Source: Olavius algarvensis associated proteobacterium Delta 3 (GTDB lineage: Bacteria; Desulfobacterota; Desulfobacteria; Desulfobacterales; CAFBRK01). Taken from it: 64,000 nt of DNA. The notes beneath the pieces are model-generated. The model was not told where the DNA came from. It saw nothing but the letters and a program-made list of their open reading frames with translations, and did not search any database. Below, piece after piece: positions 46,030-55,004 of this stretch. Position numbers and translations under genes: made by a program. Location of the stretch: positions 53,963 to 117,962 of the forward strand of contig CAFBRK010000155.1 of NCBI GenBank assembly GCA_903231505.1, read 5' to 3'. Position 1 is the stretch's first letter. Each line of letters starts with the position of its first letter.

Positions 46030-47187
46030 TCATTGCTTCTCCCCGCAGGCCGTGCAAAACAGGGCATCGGGCAAGATCTCCGCACCACACTTGCTGCAGA
46101 GTGTTTCTTCGGGCGCTGCTTCGGCCGGCTTACCGCACCGCGAGCAAAATTTGGCGTTGGGCGGCAGGTTTTTCCCACAGGATACGCACTGGGTGAACAC
46201 CATCAATTGATGTCCGCATGCGGAGCAGAATTTTGCGTCTATCGGAATTGGATATCGGCACTCCGGACACGCGGGTCCCTCCGGCTGCGGCCCGCCGGTG
46301 GCGGACGGACCGCCCGAACCGGACTGTTGGGCGCCACCTGAAAAATATTGTGCGAACATCGCCGGCATCATGAGGCCCATCGTGGTACCCATTCCCAAGC
46401 CGGCCCCGGCGTCTCCGGATGCTTCAGAGGCCTTTTCCATGGCCATGGCGGCTTTCATCTGCATTAGCTTGTTCATGTCCTTGAATACTTCCGTCCGGCT
46501 GCGATCATCAATGGCCTGCTGAACCTCGGGCGGCGGAGTGATCGAATTGATGTAGATATGGGTCAGGGCCATCCCAAAATGACTGAAATCCTCCTTTAAG
46601 CGTTTGGACAGTCCTATCGATAGTTCGTCGTACTTTGCGGGGAGGTTCAGGATGGAATCGATGGTTTCACCCATGTAGTCGTTGAATCGGGAAATAATGA
46701 CCCGATTGAGATATTCCTCCACTGCTTCGGTGGTGAACATGCCCTGGGTTCCGACGAGTCGGTTGACGAACAGGATCGGCTGAATCACTCGGAGATTGAA
46801 GACACCGAAAGCTCTCAGTCGAACCAGTCCCAATTCGGAGTCTTTAAAGGCCACCGGATCGCGCGTCCCCCATTTAAGATTGGTAAACACTTTCATGTTC
46901 ACCATATAGACTTCGGCACGCAGTGGACTCGATAGCGCCCAGGGGATGGCGGCGATTTTCGTCAGTATGGGAATATTCATTGTTTTGAGGGTGTGACGGC
47001 CTGGACCAAAGGCTTCCACGGCTTTGCCCTTGTAGAAAAAGATACCCGCCTGGCTCTCACGCACGGTGAGCTGCGCGCCCCACTTGATTTCGCCGGAGCC
47101 CTTCTCAGGAATCCGGTGGACCAGTTCCTGACCGGTTTCGTCGAACCACTCGATGTTCTCCAGAAAAACGAGGTTGTCCATACCCAT
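46030..47187 (-). CDS. SPFH-domain protein with C-terminal double zinc ribbons (YdjI-like)
   Basis: 385 residues from an ATG with AAGGAG upstream. Residues about 20-235 form an SPFH/band-7-like domain of the virion-core/YdjI type (AGIFFYKGKAVEAFGPGRHT, ITPPPEVQQAIDDRSR). A Gly/Met-rich segment follows (about 240-300), then at least six CxxC half-sites arranged as double zinc ribbons to the C-terminus. There is no transmembrane segment. In Bacillus the related YdjI takes part in phage-shock-like membrane stress responses. That role here is only a family-level analogy. A zinc-ribbon protein with PFWR motifs lies next on the same strand, so the two may act together. Confidence 0.88.
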   Translation of the reverse strand: MGMDNLVFLENIEWFDETGQELVHRIPEKGSGEIKWGAQLTVRESQAGIFFYKGKAVEAFGPGRHTLKTMNIPILTKIAAIPWALSSPLRAEVYMVNMKVFTNLKWGTRDPVAFKDSELGLVRLRAFGVFNLRVIQPILFVNRLVGTQGMFTTEAVEEYLNRVIISRFNDYMGETIDSILNLPAKYDELSIGLSKRLKEDFSHFGMALTHIYINSITPPPEVQQAIDDRSRTEVFKDMNKLMQMKAAMAMEKASEASGDAGAGLGMGTTMGLMMPAMFAQYFSGGAQQSGSGGPSATGGPQPEGPACPECRYPIPIDAKFCSACGHQLMVFTQCVSCGKNLPPNAKFCSRCGKPAEAAPEETLCSKCGAEILPDALFCTACGEKQ

Positions 47188-47654
47188 GGGAGACTTCTCC
47201 TTCGTTTAGTTTAGATCTTCGCAGGTTAACGTACAGCGACCGGAAATTCGGAAACGCTTCAACGGAACGATCCCATGCAATGATTCGGCTAAGCCAAACT
47301 AAGCACGGAAGCAAAAAGAAGATAATATTTTAGTAGTAAACGGTTTCGCTGAATCTCATATAATTATAAGATATAATACCCGTTTCTGTCAAAAGACGTG
47401 AAGAAGTTTGCCGGTTAATCCGTCTGCCCGCTTGTCCTGAGCGAGCGAAGCGAGTCGTAGGGTGTGCCCGTTCGCCCGTCGACAGAAGGCCCGGAACCAA
47501 TCATCGAAGCAATGTGTCGTAATCCGTATTTTTTTATAAACAGGTCTTTTATTCATTTCACAAGCGAATAACGTATCGGAACTGTACATCAGAAGCAGGG
47601 CAACGATCCGGTTGTTGACACACTGCTCAATTTCTAGCATATATAGTAGAAATT
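47188..47654. repeat. Intergenic region with dispersed-repeat copy
   Basis: 467 bp between divergent genes. An AT-rich segment (47310-47390) contains TATAAT-like sequences but no well-spaced -35. Bases 47406-47478 hold octamer units and an inverted copy of the repeat at 37365-37432. The remainder up to 47654 shows nothing I can assign. Confidence 0.6.
47406..47478 (-). repeat. Inverted copy of the dispersed 68-bp repeat
   Basis: The reverse complement of 47410-47478 matches 37365-37432 at roughly 90 percent, including an exact 31-bp core. Its ends are made of GTTNGCCC-type octamers. Confidence 0.85.
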
Positions 47655-48410
47655 TTGTATCTGCTTGAAATACATGTGATAATGAGATCCGGAGCCATTC
47701 ACCATCGAATCGATGACAGCGAGACGAGCCTTTTCAGCACGAGATCGCCATTCCACGCCAAGCCTATAACCGACTTCTCTTACCGACCTGCTATCGCGGG
47801 TTATGTGACCATCATCGTTTTGGTAATCCTATGGGTGGCACCGGTCCACGCCGCTCAACTCGTTATTCCGAAAATTTCCGGAAAACCCGGCGGGACGATT
47901 GCGATTCCGATAGTTTTGAAAGATGTCGATAAGCTGGCTGGATTAAAACTAACTATAGAATTTGACAGCAAATTATTACTCTATCGGAAAGCGGTAAAAT
48001 CCTCACAAGCTTCGACCTTGATGTACCTCGAGAACGCCAACACACCGGGCCGTCTGGCCGTTGTGATGGCCGGGGCGGTGGGGATCAGCGGCAGGGAGAT
48101 TCCAATTCTGACCGTGATCTTTTCAATTAATAAGAATATCAATAGTTTGAAACGAACGACGCTGACGATTCGGGAGAGTCAATGGATGAACGATGCATTG
48201 GAGGAAATCCCCCATACAACTGACAGCGGGCCCATCATCATCCATGGAGGAGCGGAAAGTGTCACTTTTGCACGACACAATTGGAGAAAGCGCGGTTCAC
48301 ACCGACGAATCTGGACGGGTTACCATCCCGACTTCAAAGGACCGGCCGATGTTCGTGGTATCCTACCGACGCCGAATCAACATCATGACGGTTCCCCGGG
48401 TTGGGAATAG
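47655..48410 (+). CDS. Secreted cohesin-domain protein
   Basis: 251 residues. A hydrophobic segment at about 49-67 ending APVHAAQ looks like a signal peptide preceded by an unusually long N-terminus, so the true start may be an internal GTG near residue 51. Residues about 68-195 form a cohesin-like beta-sandwich (KISGKPGGTIAIPIVLKDVD, LAGLKLTIEFD, GPIIIHG). The last ~50 residues are Arg/His/Gly-rich and unlike the domain, so a late frameshift is possible. It precedes a Crp-type regulator, and a second cohesin-domain protein follows that. Non-cellulosomal cohesins of this kind occur in secreted proteins of many bacteria. Partner unknown. Confidence 0.65.
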   Translation: MYLLEIHVIMRSGAIHHRIDDSETSLFSTRSPFHAKPITDFSYRPAIAGYVTIIVLVILWVAPVHAAQLVIPKISGKPGGTIAIPIVLKDVDKLAGLKLTIEFDSKLLLYRKAVKSSQASTLMYLENANTPGRLAVVMAGAVGISGREIPILTVIFSINKNINSLKRTTLTIRESQWMNDALEEIPHTTDSGPIIIHGGAESVTFARHNWRKRGSHRRIWTGYHPDFKGPADVRGILPTPNQHHDGSPGWE

Positions 48411-48611
48411 AATTTTTGGAATTTGATCTAAATAATTGATAACATTTTATTAATCATGATTTCTGCCAATATCCAGGTGGATGATGATATAAAACGGGAG
48501 ACGGATTTTTCTCCGAGACGGTGATCGGGGATACTATTTGTAAGGAAATGCGTTGTGGAACGCATTAAAGGCACTTATTTTGCATTCAACCCCAACAGAA
48601 GAGGTGTCATC

Positions 48612-49295
48612 ATGCTGCAACCTCCGGAGCTTTTGAAAAAGATTCCTCTGTTCCAGGCGATCCCGGACGCATATCTGGAGGAACTCGCCGACAAGATGAG
48701 CGAGCTGGACGTCAAAAAAGGAGAGGTCCTGTTTCGGAAGGGGAGCAGAGGGACGGCCCTGTATGTGATCCAGAGAGGAGCGATAAAAATAGTCCTCCCA
48801 TCGAAGATCGGGGAGAAAATGATCGTGGCCATTTTCAAGGAGGGCGATTTTCTTGGAGAGCTTGCGCTGCTGGACCATGAACCAAGATCCGCTGATGCCG
48901 TGGCGGTCATGCCAAGCCGGTTGTTTTTACTCGAGAGACAGGATTTTTTCATGTTTCTGAAAACCAATGACGAGGCCATGAGGGTACTTCTGGCCTCTCT
49001 ATCCAACCGGATCCGAAACACGGATTCCCTTCTGGAAGACACGTGCTTTCTGAATATTCCGGCGCGTTTTGCAAAGAAGCTTCTGGAGTTGGGCGATACG
49101 TTCGGCCGTCAGGATGAAGGAGAACTTGAAATCAGCCTGAAAATCACCCAGAAAGATTTGGCGGGAATGATCGGTGCATCCCGGGAGAGCGTGAATAAGG
49201 AATTACGGCAACTGAGAGAGAGGGGAATCATCGACGTCACCGCACGGGCGATACGGATTGTCGATCCGGTAAGACTGAAACGGAGAACCGAATAA
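48612..49295 (+). CDS. Crp/Fnr-family transcriptional regulator
   Basis: 227 residues from the ATG at 48612 (AGAGG upstream). A GTG at 48555 is in frame and also has a fair site. An N-terminal cyclic-nucleotide-binding-like beta-roll (about 10-125; GTALYVIQRGAIKI, GDFLGELALLDHEPRSADAV) is followed by the dimerisation helix and a C-terminal winged helix (about 150-220; ITQKDLAGMIGASRESVNKE). GELALLD...RSA resembles the cAMP-binding cassette. The N-terminal Cys cluster of Fnr is absent, so oxygen sensing by an Fe-S cluster is unlikely. It lies between two cohesin-domain genes and may control them (inference). Confidence 0.93.
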   Translation: MLQPPELLKKIPLFQAIPDAYLEELADKMSELDVKKGEVLFRKGSRGTALYVIQRGAIKIVLPSKIGEKMIVAIFKEGDFLGELALLDHEPRSADAVAVMPSRLFLLERQDFFMFLKTNDEAMRVLLASLSNRIRNTDSLLEDTCFLNIPARFAKKLLELGDTFGRQDEGELEISLKITQKDLAGMIGASRESVNKELRQLRERGIIDVTARAIRIVDPVRLKRRTE

Positions 49296-49355
49296 GTATC
49301 GCTGCATGTGTAAGCTGCGGGGAACGATATGTCTGCTCAACACAGAGAGTAAACC

Positions 49356-52300
49356 ATGCACCTGATGCCATCACGACATAGTCAATGCCTGCTGGCCGTC
49401 GTAACAGCCATTGCCGTGCTGTTGTTTCCCGGTGCGGGCATTGCCAAAACACTTTCCCTCGAGACGACAACAGACGGAAGCTCTACGGAAACTGAGTTCG
49501 GCAGGGGATCTTTTCTGTACCTGAAGATCGTCGATGATCCAGCCGATATTGCCGGGTGCAGTTTTACCCTGGAATATGACCCGGAGGTGTTGATCGCCCC
49601 GACGATCTCCGGTTCGGGAACATCGGGTAGCCCGGATGGCATTACATCGCGTTTCCCATTTACGTTCCACCAGGCACCCAATCCCGGCGATGAACCGATG
49701 CACCGGCAGTATTCAGATTCGGGAAAGATCTATTTCAGCGGCGCCACCATCGGCCCCGCCGACGATGGCGCCGGCGGTCCTTTGTCCGATGTCCTGTTTA
49801 CCGTAAAGTTCCAGGTAAGCCCAGACGCTGCGTTCGGCACGACAACCCTATCCCTGGTCCAGACGGCGCTTTTCGATCCGGACGCCGGGTATGGTGCCGA
49901 TAACGACGGCAACCAGGTGTATAGCCCGGGAGACACCACAGATACCGTGCCGGTACTTGTGGGAACGGACATGTCGACCCTTACGGATGGAGATCTGACG
50001 AACGATTTTCCGATCCTTCTGGATAAGGCCCTGGACGACGACCCACCGCTTCAACTGGCGCTGACAGACATTACGATTATGTACCCGGCAATGGGATCCA
50101 GCGGGCCGACCGAGACGCAAATCGTTACCACCGGGACGGGTGCTGTAACCCTGTCTGTGAACGGCGGGGACGGTGCGTATACCTGGTCTGCTCTCGGACC
50201 GGATGGCGGTGACATTACCGGCACGGCTCTATCCGATACTCAGGGTTCCAGCGTCTCCTTCAGCCCCCTGACGGACAATTATGCCGGGCGGTACTCGATA
50301 ACTGCCCGGGACGGCCTCAATAGCGAACTTTCCTGGGATATTATCGTCCCCCTGGGCCCCATTGAAAAATCGCGAACCAATGTTCTGGAAACCGACATTG
50401 GCGGAATCGCGTTCAGCGTCGAGGGAGCCGACGCCGGGGTAACCTGGACCATTGTCGATCACGAACTGCAATCCTTTCCCGACGCGGGCTATCTGGACGG
50501 CGACCAGGACGCGGATACCCAATTTTCACCCCGGAACGTGATCTCGGTGACCCCGTTCTACGTCAAGGCCGTGAAAGACAACATCGAGGCAACGGCCAGC
50601 TATTCCCGAATTGCCCGTGTCATTCCGGTGGAACGTTACTGTGGTCGGATCGTGGATGGCACCGGCATCGGGCTGAACGGGATCGAAGTTACCGTTGTGG
50701 ACAATGTCATTATTTCAACGACCACGGTGACCACCGCCGGTGACGGTGTATTTTCCATTGAGCTTCCGAAATCAGGGATAGAGTACCACCTGCTGATCAG
50801 CGACCCGTCGCCCGCGCCGGCGTTTCTGCCGGAAATCATATCCACCGGGCAGATCGGAACGGCCTGCGATGGGATTTCGGAAATGTCCGAAGCGGCCGAC
50901 CACCCCGCCTATCTGATCACAGGCCGGATCAGTTCCGGAGGGACACCTGTCGACGGCGCCCAGGTCGTCGGGTATTATATTGACGGGAACCAGGAAAAAG
51001 TTTTCGCACCGGCCGTTTACAGTGATTTTAATGGAAATTATGCCATAGAACTCCCGATCGGATGGCCGTCGCCCTATCGTTATGACGCGGACTACGAGCC
51101 GTATTTTTTCGTGGCGGCAACGGCCAAGGGATTTCAACCCAATCTCATATCCGTAATCGACACGATTGAATCCGGGCGGGGCGCGGCGGATGTCACCCTG
51201 ACCCCTGGAACACCTCCGGTGTTTGCCCGAACGAAACTGAAGCTTACCGACTCGGTAGACAACGGACGGGTGACCCTGGCCATATCCACACCGGAATCAC
51301 CATACTTCAATGGGTTCTCCGCGAACGAGCTGGTCGTCGGTCTGGTGCCCGGAACCGGATTGCCCGGCCAGCTCGCAACGCCGGTTTGGGACGCGGCCAG
51401 ACAGGCCTATCTGGTCTCCTACAACGATGCCTCCCACAGCTTTTCACTGCAGATTACGGCGGACGCGGAGGCCAATGACCACGATGCGACCGACGATGAC
51501 AAGGTCACGATGTGGTATGATTACGCGCCGGCCTATTCCGGAAGTGAAATGGCGTCGTCGAGCACGGTGGAACTCGACCAGGAGCTTGGCGGCACGGATT
51601 CCTACTCCGGCGACGGGGGCACCGCGACGTACCAGATAACTCCGGGCGCCATTGACGAAGCGGCTCTCGATGATGACGCCGCCGACAAGATCGTGCTTCA
51701 GATCACGGAAGTGAGCATCGGCAACGTCTCCAACCGGGGATGGGTCCATGGGTCCGGGGATTACCTCTATGACATTGATCTGACCGCCTACGACCAGAAC
51801 GGGAATCTGATCGGAACCACGGACGATAAGAACTACATCAAGGATTATATTATCGTCAGCATTCCGTTTGATCTGGAGGTGGTGCCTCCTGCTGGATTCG
51901 AAAGCCGTGCGTTTGTGATTCGGCATGCCAAGACAGCGACCCAGCTTCTACAGGGAGGCGGCACGATCATCCCGTTGGCCGACATTATGGCAACGGATTA
52001 CCTTTATGGGATCGTTACCGTCCGGGTCCGAAGCCTGTCGGTCTTCGGCATCGGTCCGGCGACGTCACCCCCGGTGCAGGGGGACAGCGGCAGCGGTGGT
52101 GGCGGATGTTTTATCGCTACGGCCGCCTATGGATCGCCGTTCGAAGCCCATGTCGCCATTTTACGCGAGTTCAGAGACGTTTATCTGTTGCCGACGGACC
52201 TGGGGCAGGCGTTTGTGCGGGCCTATTACCGGTATTCGCCACCGATTGCGGACGTTATTGCCGAAGAGGCGTTTCTTAGAACGGCAGCAAGGGCGGCGTT

Positions 52301-52433
52301 GGCCCCGCTGGTGATTTTTGGATATGTGCTTTTATATGCACCCTGGGTCGGAACCGCGGTGATCTTGGCCCTGTTGCTGGGCGGCGGATGTGTCCTGCTT
52401 CGAAAACAGCGGATGGCGTTGTTTCGAGGGTAA
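49356..52433 (+). CDS. Cohesin-domain surface protein with CFI-box C-terminal anchor
   Basis: 1025 residues. A signal peptide (residues 1-31, ending FPGAGIAKT) precedes a cohesin-like domain (about 33-175). Ig-like segments follow (about 225-425), then carboxypeptidase-regulatory-like domains (about 427-620) and further beta-rich segments. Near residue 919 comes [17 protein letters not shown], then the conserved helix [10 protein letters not shown]...[13 protein letters not shown], then a hydrophobic C-terminus of about 40 residues and a basic tail. This is the CFI-box C-terminal region found in surface proteins of deltaproteobacteria and relatives, thought to be a sorting and anchoring signal. 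A surface location is therefore likely. A terminator follows at 52478. Confidence 0.88.
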   Translation: MHLMPSRHSQCLLAVVTAIAVLLFPGAGIAKTLSLETTTDGSSTETEFGRGSFLYLKIVDDPADIAGCSFTLEYDPEVLIAPTISGSGTSGSPDGITSRFPFTFHQAPNPGDEPMHRQYSDSGKIYFSGATIGPADDGAGGPLSDVLFTVKFQVSPDAAFGTTTLSLVQTALFDPDAGYGADNDGNQVYSPGDTTDTVPVLVGTDMSTLTDGDLTNDFPILLDKALDDDPPLQLALTDITIMYPAMGSSGPTETQIVTTGTGAVTLSVNGGDGAYTWSALGPDGGDITGTALSDTQGSSVSFSPLTDNYAGRYSITARDGLNSELSWDIIVPLGPIEKSRTNVLETDIGGIAFSVEGADAGVTWTIVDHELQSFPDAGYLDGDQDADTQFSPRNVISVTPFYVKAVKDNIEATASYSRIARVIPVERYCGRIVDGTGIGLNGIEVTVVDNVIISTTTVTTAGDGVFSIELPKSGIEYHLLISDPSPAPAFLPEIISTGQIGTACDGISEMSEAADHPAYLITGRISSGGTPVDGAQVVGYYIDGNQEKVFAPAVYSDFNGNYAIELPIGWPSPYRYDADYEPYFFVAATAKGFQPNLISVIDTIESGRGAADVTLTPGTPPVFARTKLKLTDSVDNGRVTLAISTPESPYFNGFSANELVVGLVPGTGLPGQLATPVWDAARQAYLVSYNDASHSFSLQITADAEANDHDATDDDKVTMWYDYAPAYSGSEMASSSTVELDQELGGTDSYSGDGGTATYQITPGAIDEAALDDDAADKIVLQITEVSIGNVSNRGWVHGSGDYLYDIDLTAYDQNGNLIGTTDDKNYIKDYIIVSIPFDLEVVPPAGFESRAFVIRHAKTATQLLQGGGTIIPLADIMATDYLYGIVTVRVRSLSVFGIGPATSPPVQGDSGSGGGGCFIATAAYGSPFEAHVAILREFRDVYLLPTDLGQAFVRAYYRYSPPIADVIAEEAFLRTAARAALAPLVIFGYVLLYAPWVGTAVILALLLGGGCVLLRKQRMALFRG

Positions 52434-52477
52434 TCGGAATCGTTAATATTTGGATGACCGGGTCCACGAGCGGGAAT

Positions 52478-52518
52478 CGCCGGGTGGCGCACCAGCAACC
52501 CGGCGTTTTTGTTGTTTT
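52478..52518 (+). terminator. Rho-independent terminator
   Basis: CGCCGGGT (52478-52485) pairs perfectly with ACCCGGCG (52498-52505). A second short stem, GGT/ACC, lies inside the loop. TTTTTGTTGTTTT follows. Confidence 0.88.
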
Positions 52519-52534
52519 CCGACGCTGGATTCGG

Positions 52535-52686
52535 TATTAGAAGTGGTTTTAAAACCCCATCTAACGCCGAATCTCCGTGTTGCGGACCTCCTTAAAATGC
52601 TCACATACTTTATGTATGCTGCGCTTTTGCGTCGGCCCGCGCCTTGACCTTCGGCGCGATCTGAGGTTTTTAAACCACTTCTATAA
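52535..52686. repeat. ~150-bp element with terminal inverted repeats (MITE-like or structured RNA)
   Basis: GAAGTGGTTTTAAAACC at 52540-52556 matches the reverse complement of 52665-52681 at 16 of 17 positions, and the similarity extends about 5 bp outward. Inside are CATAC-TTTAT-GTATG and CGCGCC...GGCGCG hairpins. No open frame is present. The right end overlaps the aroQ stop codon. Confidence 0.65.
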
Positions 52687-53127
52687 AAGTCGGGAATGGA
52701 GTGCGTCCAATGCCGCGATATAGCCGTAGGCACCTAGCCCGCTGATCTGGGCGGATACGGCCCCGGCGATCATGGAATGGTGACGAAACGACTCCCGTTT
52801 ATAGATATTGGAAAGGTGAACTTCGATAACCGGTATATCAAGGAGCAGAATGGCGTCGCGGATGGCGACGCTGGTATGGGTGTAAGCAGCCGGATTGATG
52901 ATCAAACCGTCGATTCGACCCATGGCTTCCTGTATTTTTTCGACGATGCCCCCTTCGTGATTGGTCTGAAAGGTCTCCAGCTCGATGTTCACGGCATCGG
53001 CTCTCTGCCGTAACCAAGCGTCAATCTCGGCCAGGGATTCTGTTCCATAGATGTCCGGCTCCCGCTTCCCGAGCATATTCAGGTTCGGGCCGTGGATGAC
53101 CAGAATTTTGTGTACGTCGGTGGTCAT
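52681..53127 (-). CDS. aroQ: 3-dehydroquinate dehydratase, type II
   Basis: 148 residues, normal for the family. Converts 3-dehydroquinate to 3-dehydroshikimate in the shikimate pathway, in the cytoplasm. Family motifs are all present: [17 protein letters not shown] with the catalytic Tyr, [46 protein letters not shown] with the catalytic His and Arg region. Its start overlaps the rpe stop by four bases (ATGA), so the two are translationally coupled. The stop codon lies inside the inverted-repeat element. Confidence 0.97.
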   Translation of the reverse strand: MTTDVHKILVIHGPNLNMLGKREPDIYGTESLAEIDAWLRQRADAVNIELETFQTNHEGGIVEKIQEAMGRIDGLIINPAAYTHTSVAIRDAILLLDIPVIEVHLSNIYKRESFRHHSMIAGAVSAQISGLGAYGYIAALDALHSRLL

Positions 53128-53789
53128 GGGTTGGTTGTCCCCATCAGCTCGCGAAACCTGCTGATTACCTGTCTGTAGTTATGGCTGCCGAAAATGGCAG
53201 ATCCGGCGACAAAGGCATCGGCCCCGGCGTCGGAAACCTCCTTGATCGTTTTGTTGTTTACGCCTCCGTCAACTTCAATCAAGGTCGATAATCCGCGATT
53301 CTGAATCATCTTTCGAAGCTGGCGGATTTTCTGCAAACTGCTCTTGATGAACGACTGCCCCCCGAATCCGGGATTCACACTCATAATCAATACGAAATCC
53401 ACGTCTTCAAGGATCCAATCGATGGCATCCAGGGGTGTGGACGGATTCAGAACCACCCCGGGCCGAGCGCCCAGGTCTCGTATCATGTGAATCGTACGAT
53501 GCAAATGAACGCACGTTTCCACCTGTACGGATACAAGATTAGCTCCGGCATGCACAAAGTCCGGGATATAGCGATCCGGCTTCTCAATCATCAAATGAAC
53601 ATCCAGGGGCAGGTCGGTGACGCGGGCGATGGCTTCGACCACAAGGGGGCCCATGGTGATATTGGGAACGAAATGACCGTCCATGACGTCCACATGGATC
53701 CAATCGGCCCCGGCGTCCTCAACCGCTTTCACTTCCTCACCCAATCTTGAAAAGTCCGCAGAAAGAATCGATGGTGCTATCCGTTTCAT
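53124..53789 (-). CDS. rpe: Ribulose-phosphate 3-epimerase
   Basis: 221 residues. Interconverts ribulose 5-phosphate and xylulose 5-phosphate. A TIM barrel with [52 protein letters not shown] and EVDGGVN carries the two catalytic Asp and the metal-binding His residues. It overlaps aroQ by four bases. A PASTA gene lies about 210 bp upstream on the same strand, an association I recall from other deltaproteobacteria. An octamer repeat array separates rpe from it. Confidence 0.97.
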   Translation of the reverse strand: MKRIAPSILSADFSRLGEEVKAVEDAGADWIHVDVMDGHFVPNITMGPLVVEAIARVTDLPLDVHLMIEKPDRYIPDFVHAGANLVSVQVETCVHLHRTIHMIRDLGARPGVVLNPSTPLDAIDWILEDVDFVLIMSVNPGFGGQSFIKSSLQKIRQLRKMIQNRGLSTLIEVDGGVNNKTIKEVSDAGADAFVAGSAIFGSHNYRQVISRFRELMGTTNP

Positions 53790-53805
53790 AGGGTTCCTCT
53801 GATCC

Positions 53806-53909
53806 GTTTGCCCGTTGGCCGGTTAGCCCGTTCGCCCGTGGGCCCGTTGTCCCGTGAGCCCGTTGGTCCGTTAGCCCGTCTTCCCGACCGCCCGTAAGCC
53901 GGTTTGCTG
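53806..53909 (+). repeat. GTTNGCCC octamer array (13 units)
   Basis: Thirteen consecutive 8-bp units (GTTTGCCC, GTTGGCCG, GTTAGCCC, GTTCGCCC, GTGGGCCC ...) keep strict 8-bp phase while the fourth base varies freely. It is the longest such array in the window, just upstream of rpe. Confidence 0.9.
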
Positions 53910-53981
53910 GTTTAATGTCGATATTGTCGTCAATCTCTACAGTGTCGTTGTCCTGTCCTTAAAGCGGCGCAGCCGCGTTTC

Positions 53982-54005
53982 ATAAAATCGCGCAGCGATT
54001 TTATT
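53982..54005. repeat. 24-bp direct repeat at the stop codon of the PASTA gene
   Basis: Matches 54981-55004 at 22 of 24 positions. Most of it is a perfect hairpin (ATAAAATCGC-GCA-GCGATTTTAT) that includes the PASTA gene stop codon. Confidence 0.85.
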
Positions 54006-54987
54006 CTTTATCGAAAACTTCGGTTCGGATCAACTCCCCGTCCTCGTACAGGTACAACGACGCACGGGTCTTTTTGGGAATGAGGAACAATAGTTCCTCG
54101 CCGGGTTTGAAGTATCGGTCGATAATATCACCTGAAAACCCGTAGCCGTCCATCCGGAGGCGCAATTTACGTTTTAGAAAACCGTCCGGAACCCGGTAGC
54201 GAAACAGACGTCCGGACGTTGTTTGTTTTCTCGAATCACCATCGGAAGGCCCGCTGCGCCGGTTTATGACCAGTTCAAGGGATTGCCGGTCGGTGATCTG
54301 CCATCCCGCCTTGGGATATTGATGGAGTACCGTATTCTCCGGTGTTTCAGCAGACCGGGCGTACCTCAGGTTCCCTATTGCGAGCCCGGCGAGATCCGTT
54401 TTGCGCACCACGTCGTCAAATGCCTCTCCGGTATAGTTTGGCATGATATACGTGTTCGGGCGGGGACCCATGCTGGTGAGAAGATCGGCGCAGGTGCCGC
54501 GTCGGATTATTGAACCGGCCGGCGGGGATTGGGCGAGTATCGTGCCTTTTTTCCCACTTGAGTGGTGCACCTGAGCGATTCGGGACAGGCAGATCGTGTT
54601 ATCTTCAAGGATGATTTTGGCTTGGACGAGTGCCAGCCCACGGACATTCGGCATCGGGATATTTCTTGGCCCCTTGGAAAGCGTGATCCGGACCTCGCGG
54701 CCTTTTTTTATTTCCGTCCCGGTGGGTTTGTCCTGGGAGATAACATGATTCTTGGGAACACGCTCACTATATTCGGATCCGATCACCTTGATATGAAGGC
54801 CCAGATCCGAAAGCACCTCCAGGGCATACACGACATCCCGTCCGGCCAGATCCGGTACAACCACCGTCTTTTCGGCGCTCACGAGAAGCGTCAGGGTCAG
54901 ATAGGCACTGGCACCGACCAATCCGGTGAAAAGGAGCACCATGGCCGCAATTTTGAGAACCTTAACCATCATATCGTTGAATAACAT
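54001..54987 (-). CDS. Membrane-anchored PASTA-domain protein
   Basis: 328 residues. One N-terminal transmembrane helix (about 12-35) is followed by three PASTA domains (about 42-108, 109-175, 178-245; VVVPDLAGRDV, IPMPNVRGLAL, YIMPNYTGEAF). A basic linker and a ~70-residue C-terminal region follow. PASTA domains bind peptidoglycan or muropeptides. There is no kinase or penicillin-binding domain, so a structural or sensing role in the periplasm is inferred. Its start lies 12 bp after the gspE stop. The start/stop region of gspE/PASTA and the PASTA stop are copies of one 24-bp repeat, so the whole gene is a repeat-bounded unit of about 1 kb. Confidence 0.88.
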   Translation of the reverse strand: MLFNDMMVKVLKIAAMVLLFTGLVGASAYLTLTLLVSAEKTVVVPDLAGRDVVYALEVLSDLGLHIKVIGSEYSERVPKNHVISQDKPTGTEIKKGREVRITLSKGPRNIPMPNVRGLALVQAKIILEDNTICLSRIAQVHHSSGKKGTILAQSPPAGSIIRRGTCADLLTSMGPRPNTYIMPNYTGEAFDDVVRKTDLAGLAIGNLRYARSAETPENTVLHQYPKAGWQITDRQSLELVINRRSGPSDGDSRKQTTSGRLFRYRVPDGFLKRKLRLRMDGYGFSGDIIDRYFKPGEELLFLIPKKTRASLYLYEDGELIRTEVFDKE

Positions 54988-55004
54988 CGCGCAACGATTT
55001 TATT
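54981..55004. repeat. 24-bp direct repeat at the gspE stop / PASTA start
   Basis: Contains the gspE stop codon and the start codon of the PASTA gene. It is 22/24 identical to 53982-54005, with the stop codon at the same relative place. Confidence 0.85.

Noticed and set aside
45775..46341. Long plus-strand frames with SSIQ/HPVSSIQ-type repeats, and minus-strand WMLDAG-type repeats
   Set aside because: They are translations of the 7-bp array and of the antisense strand of the SPFH gene. No start site or protein texture outside the repeats.
53806..53909. Possible CRISPR array
   Set aside because: The units are 8 bp, contiguous and degenerate, with no spacers and no cas genes nearby.
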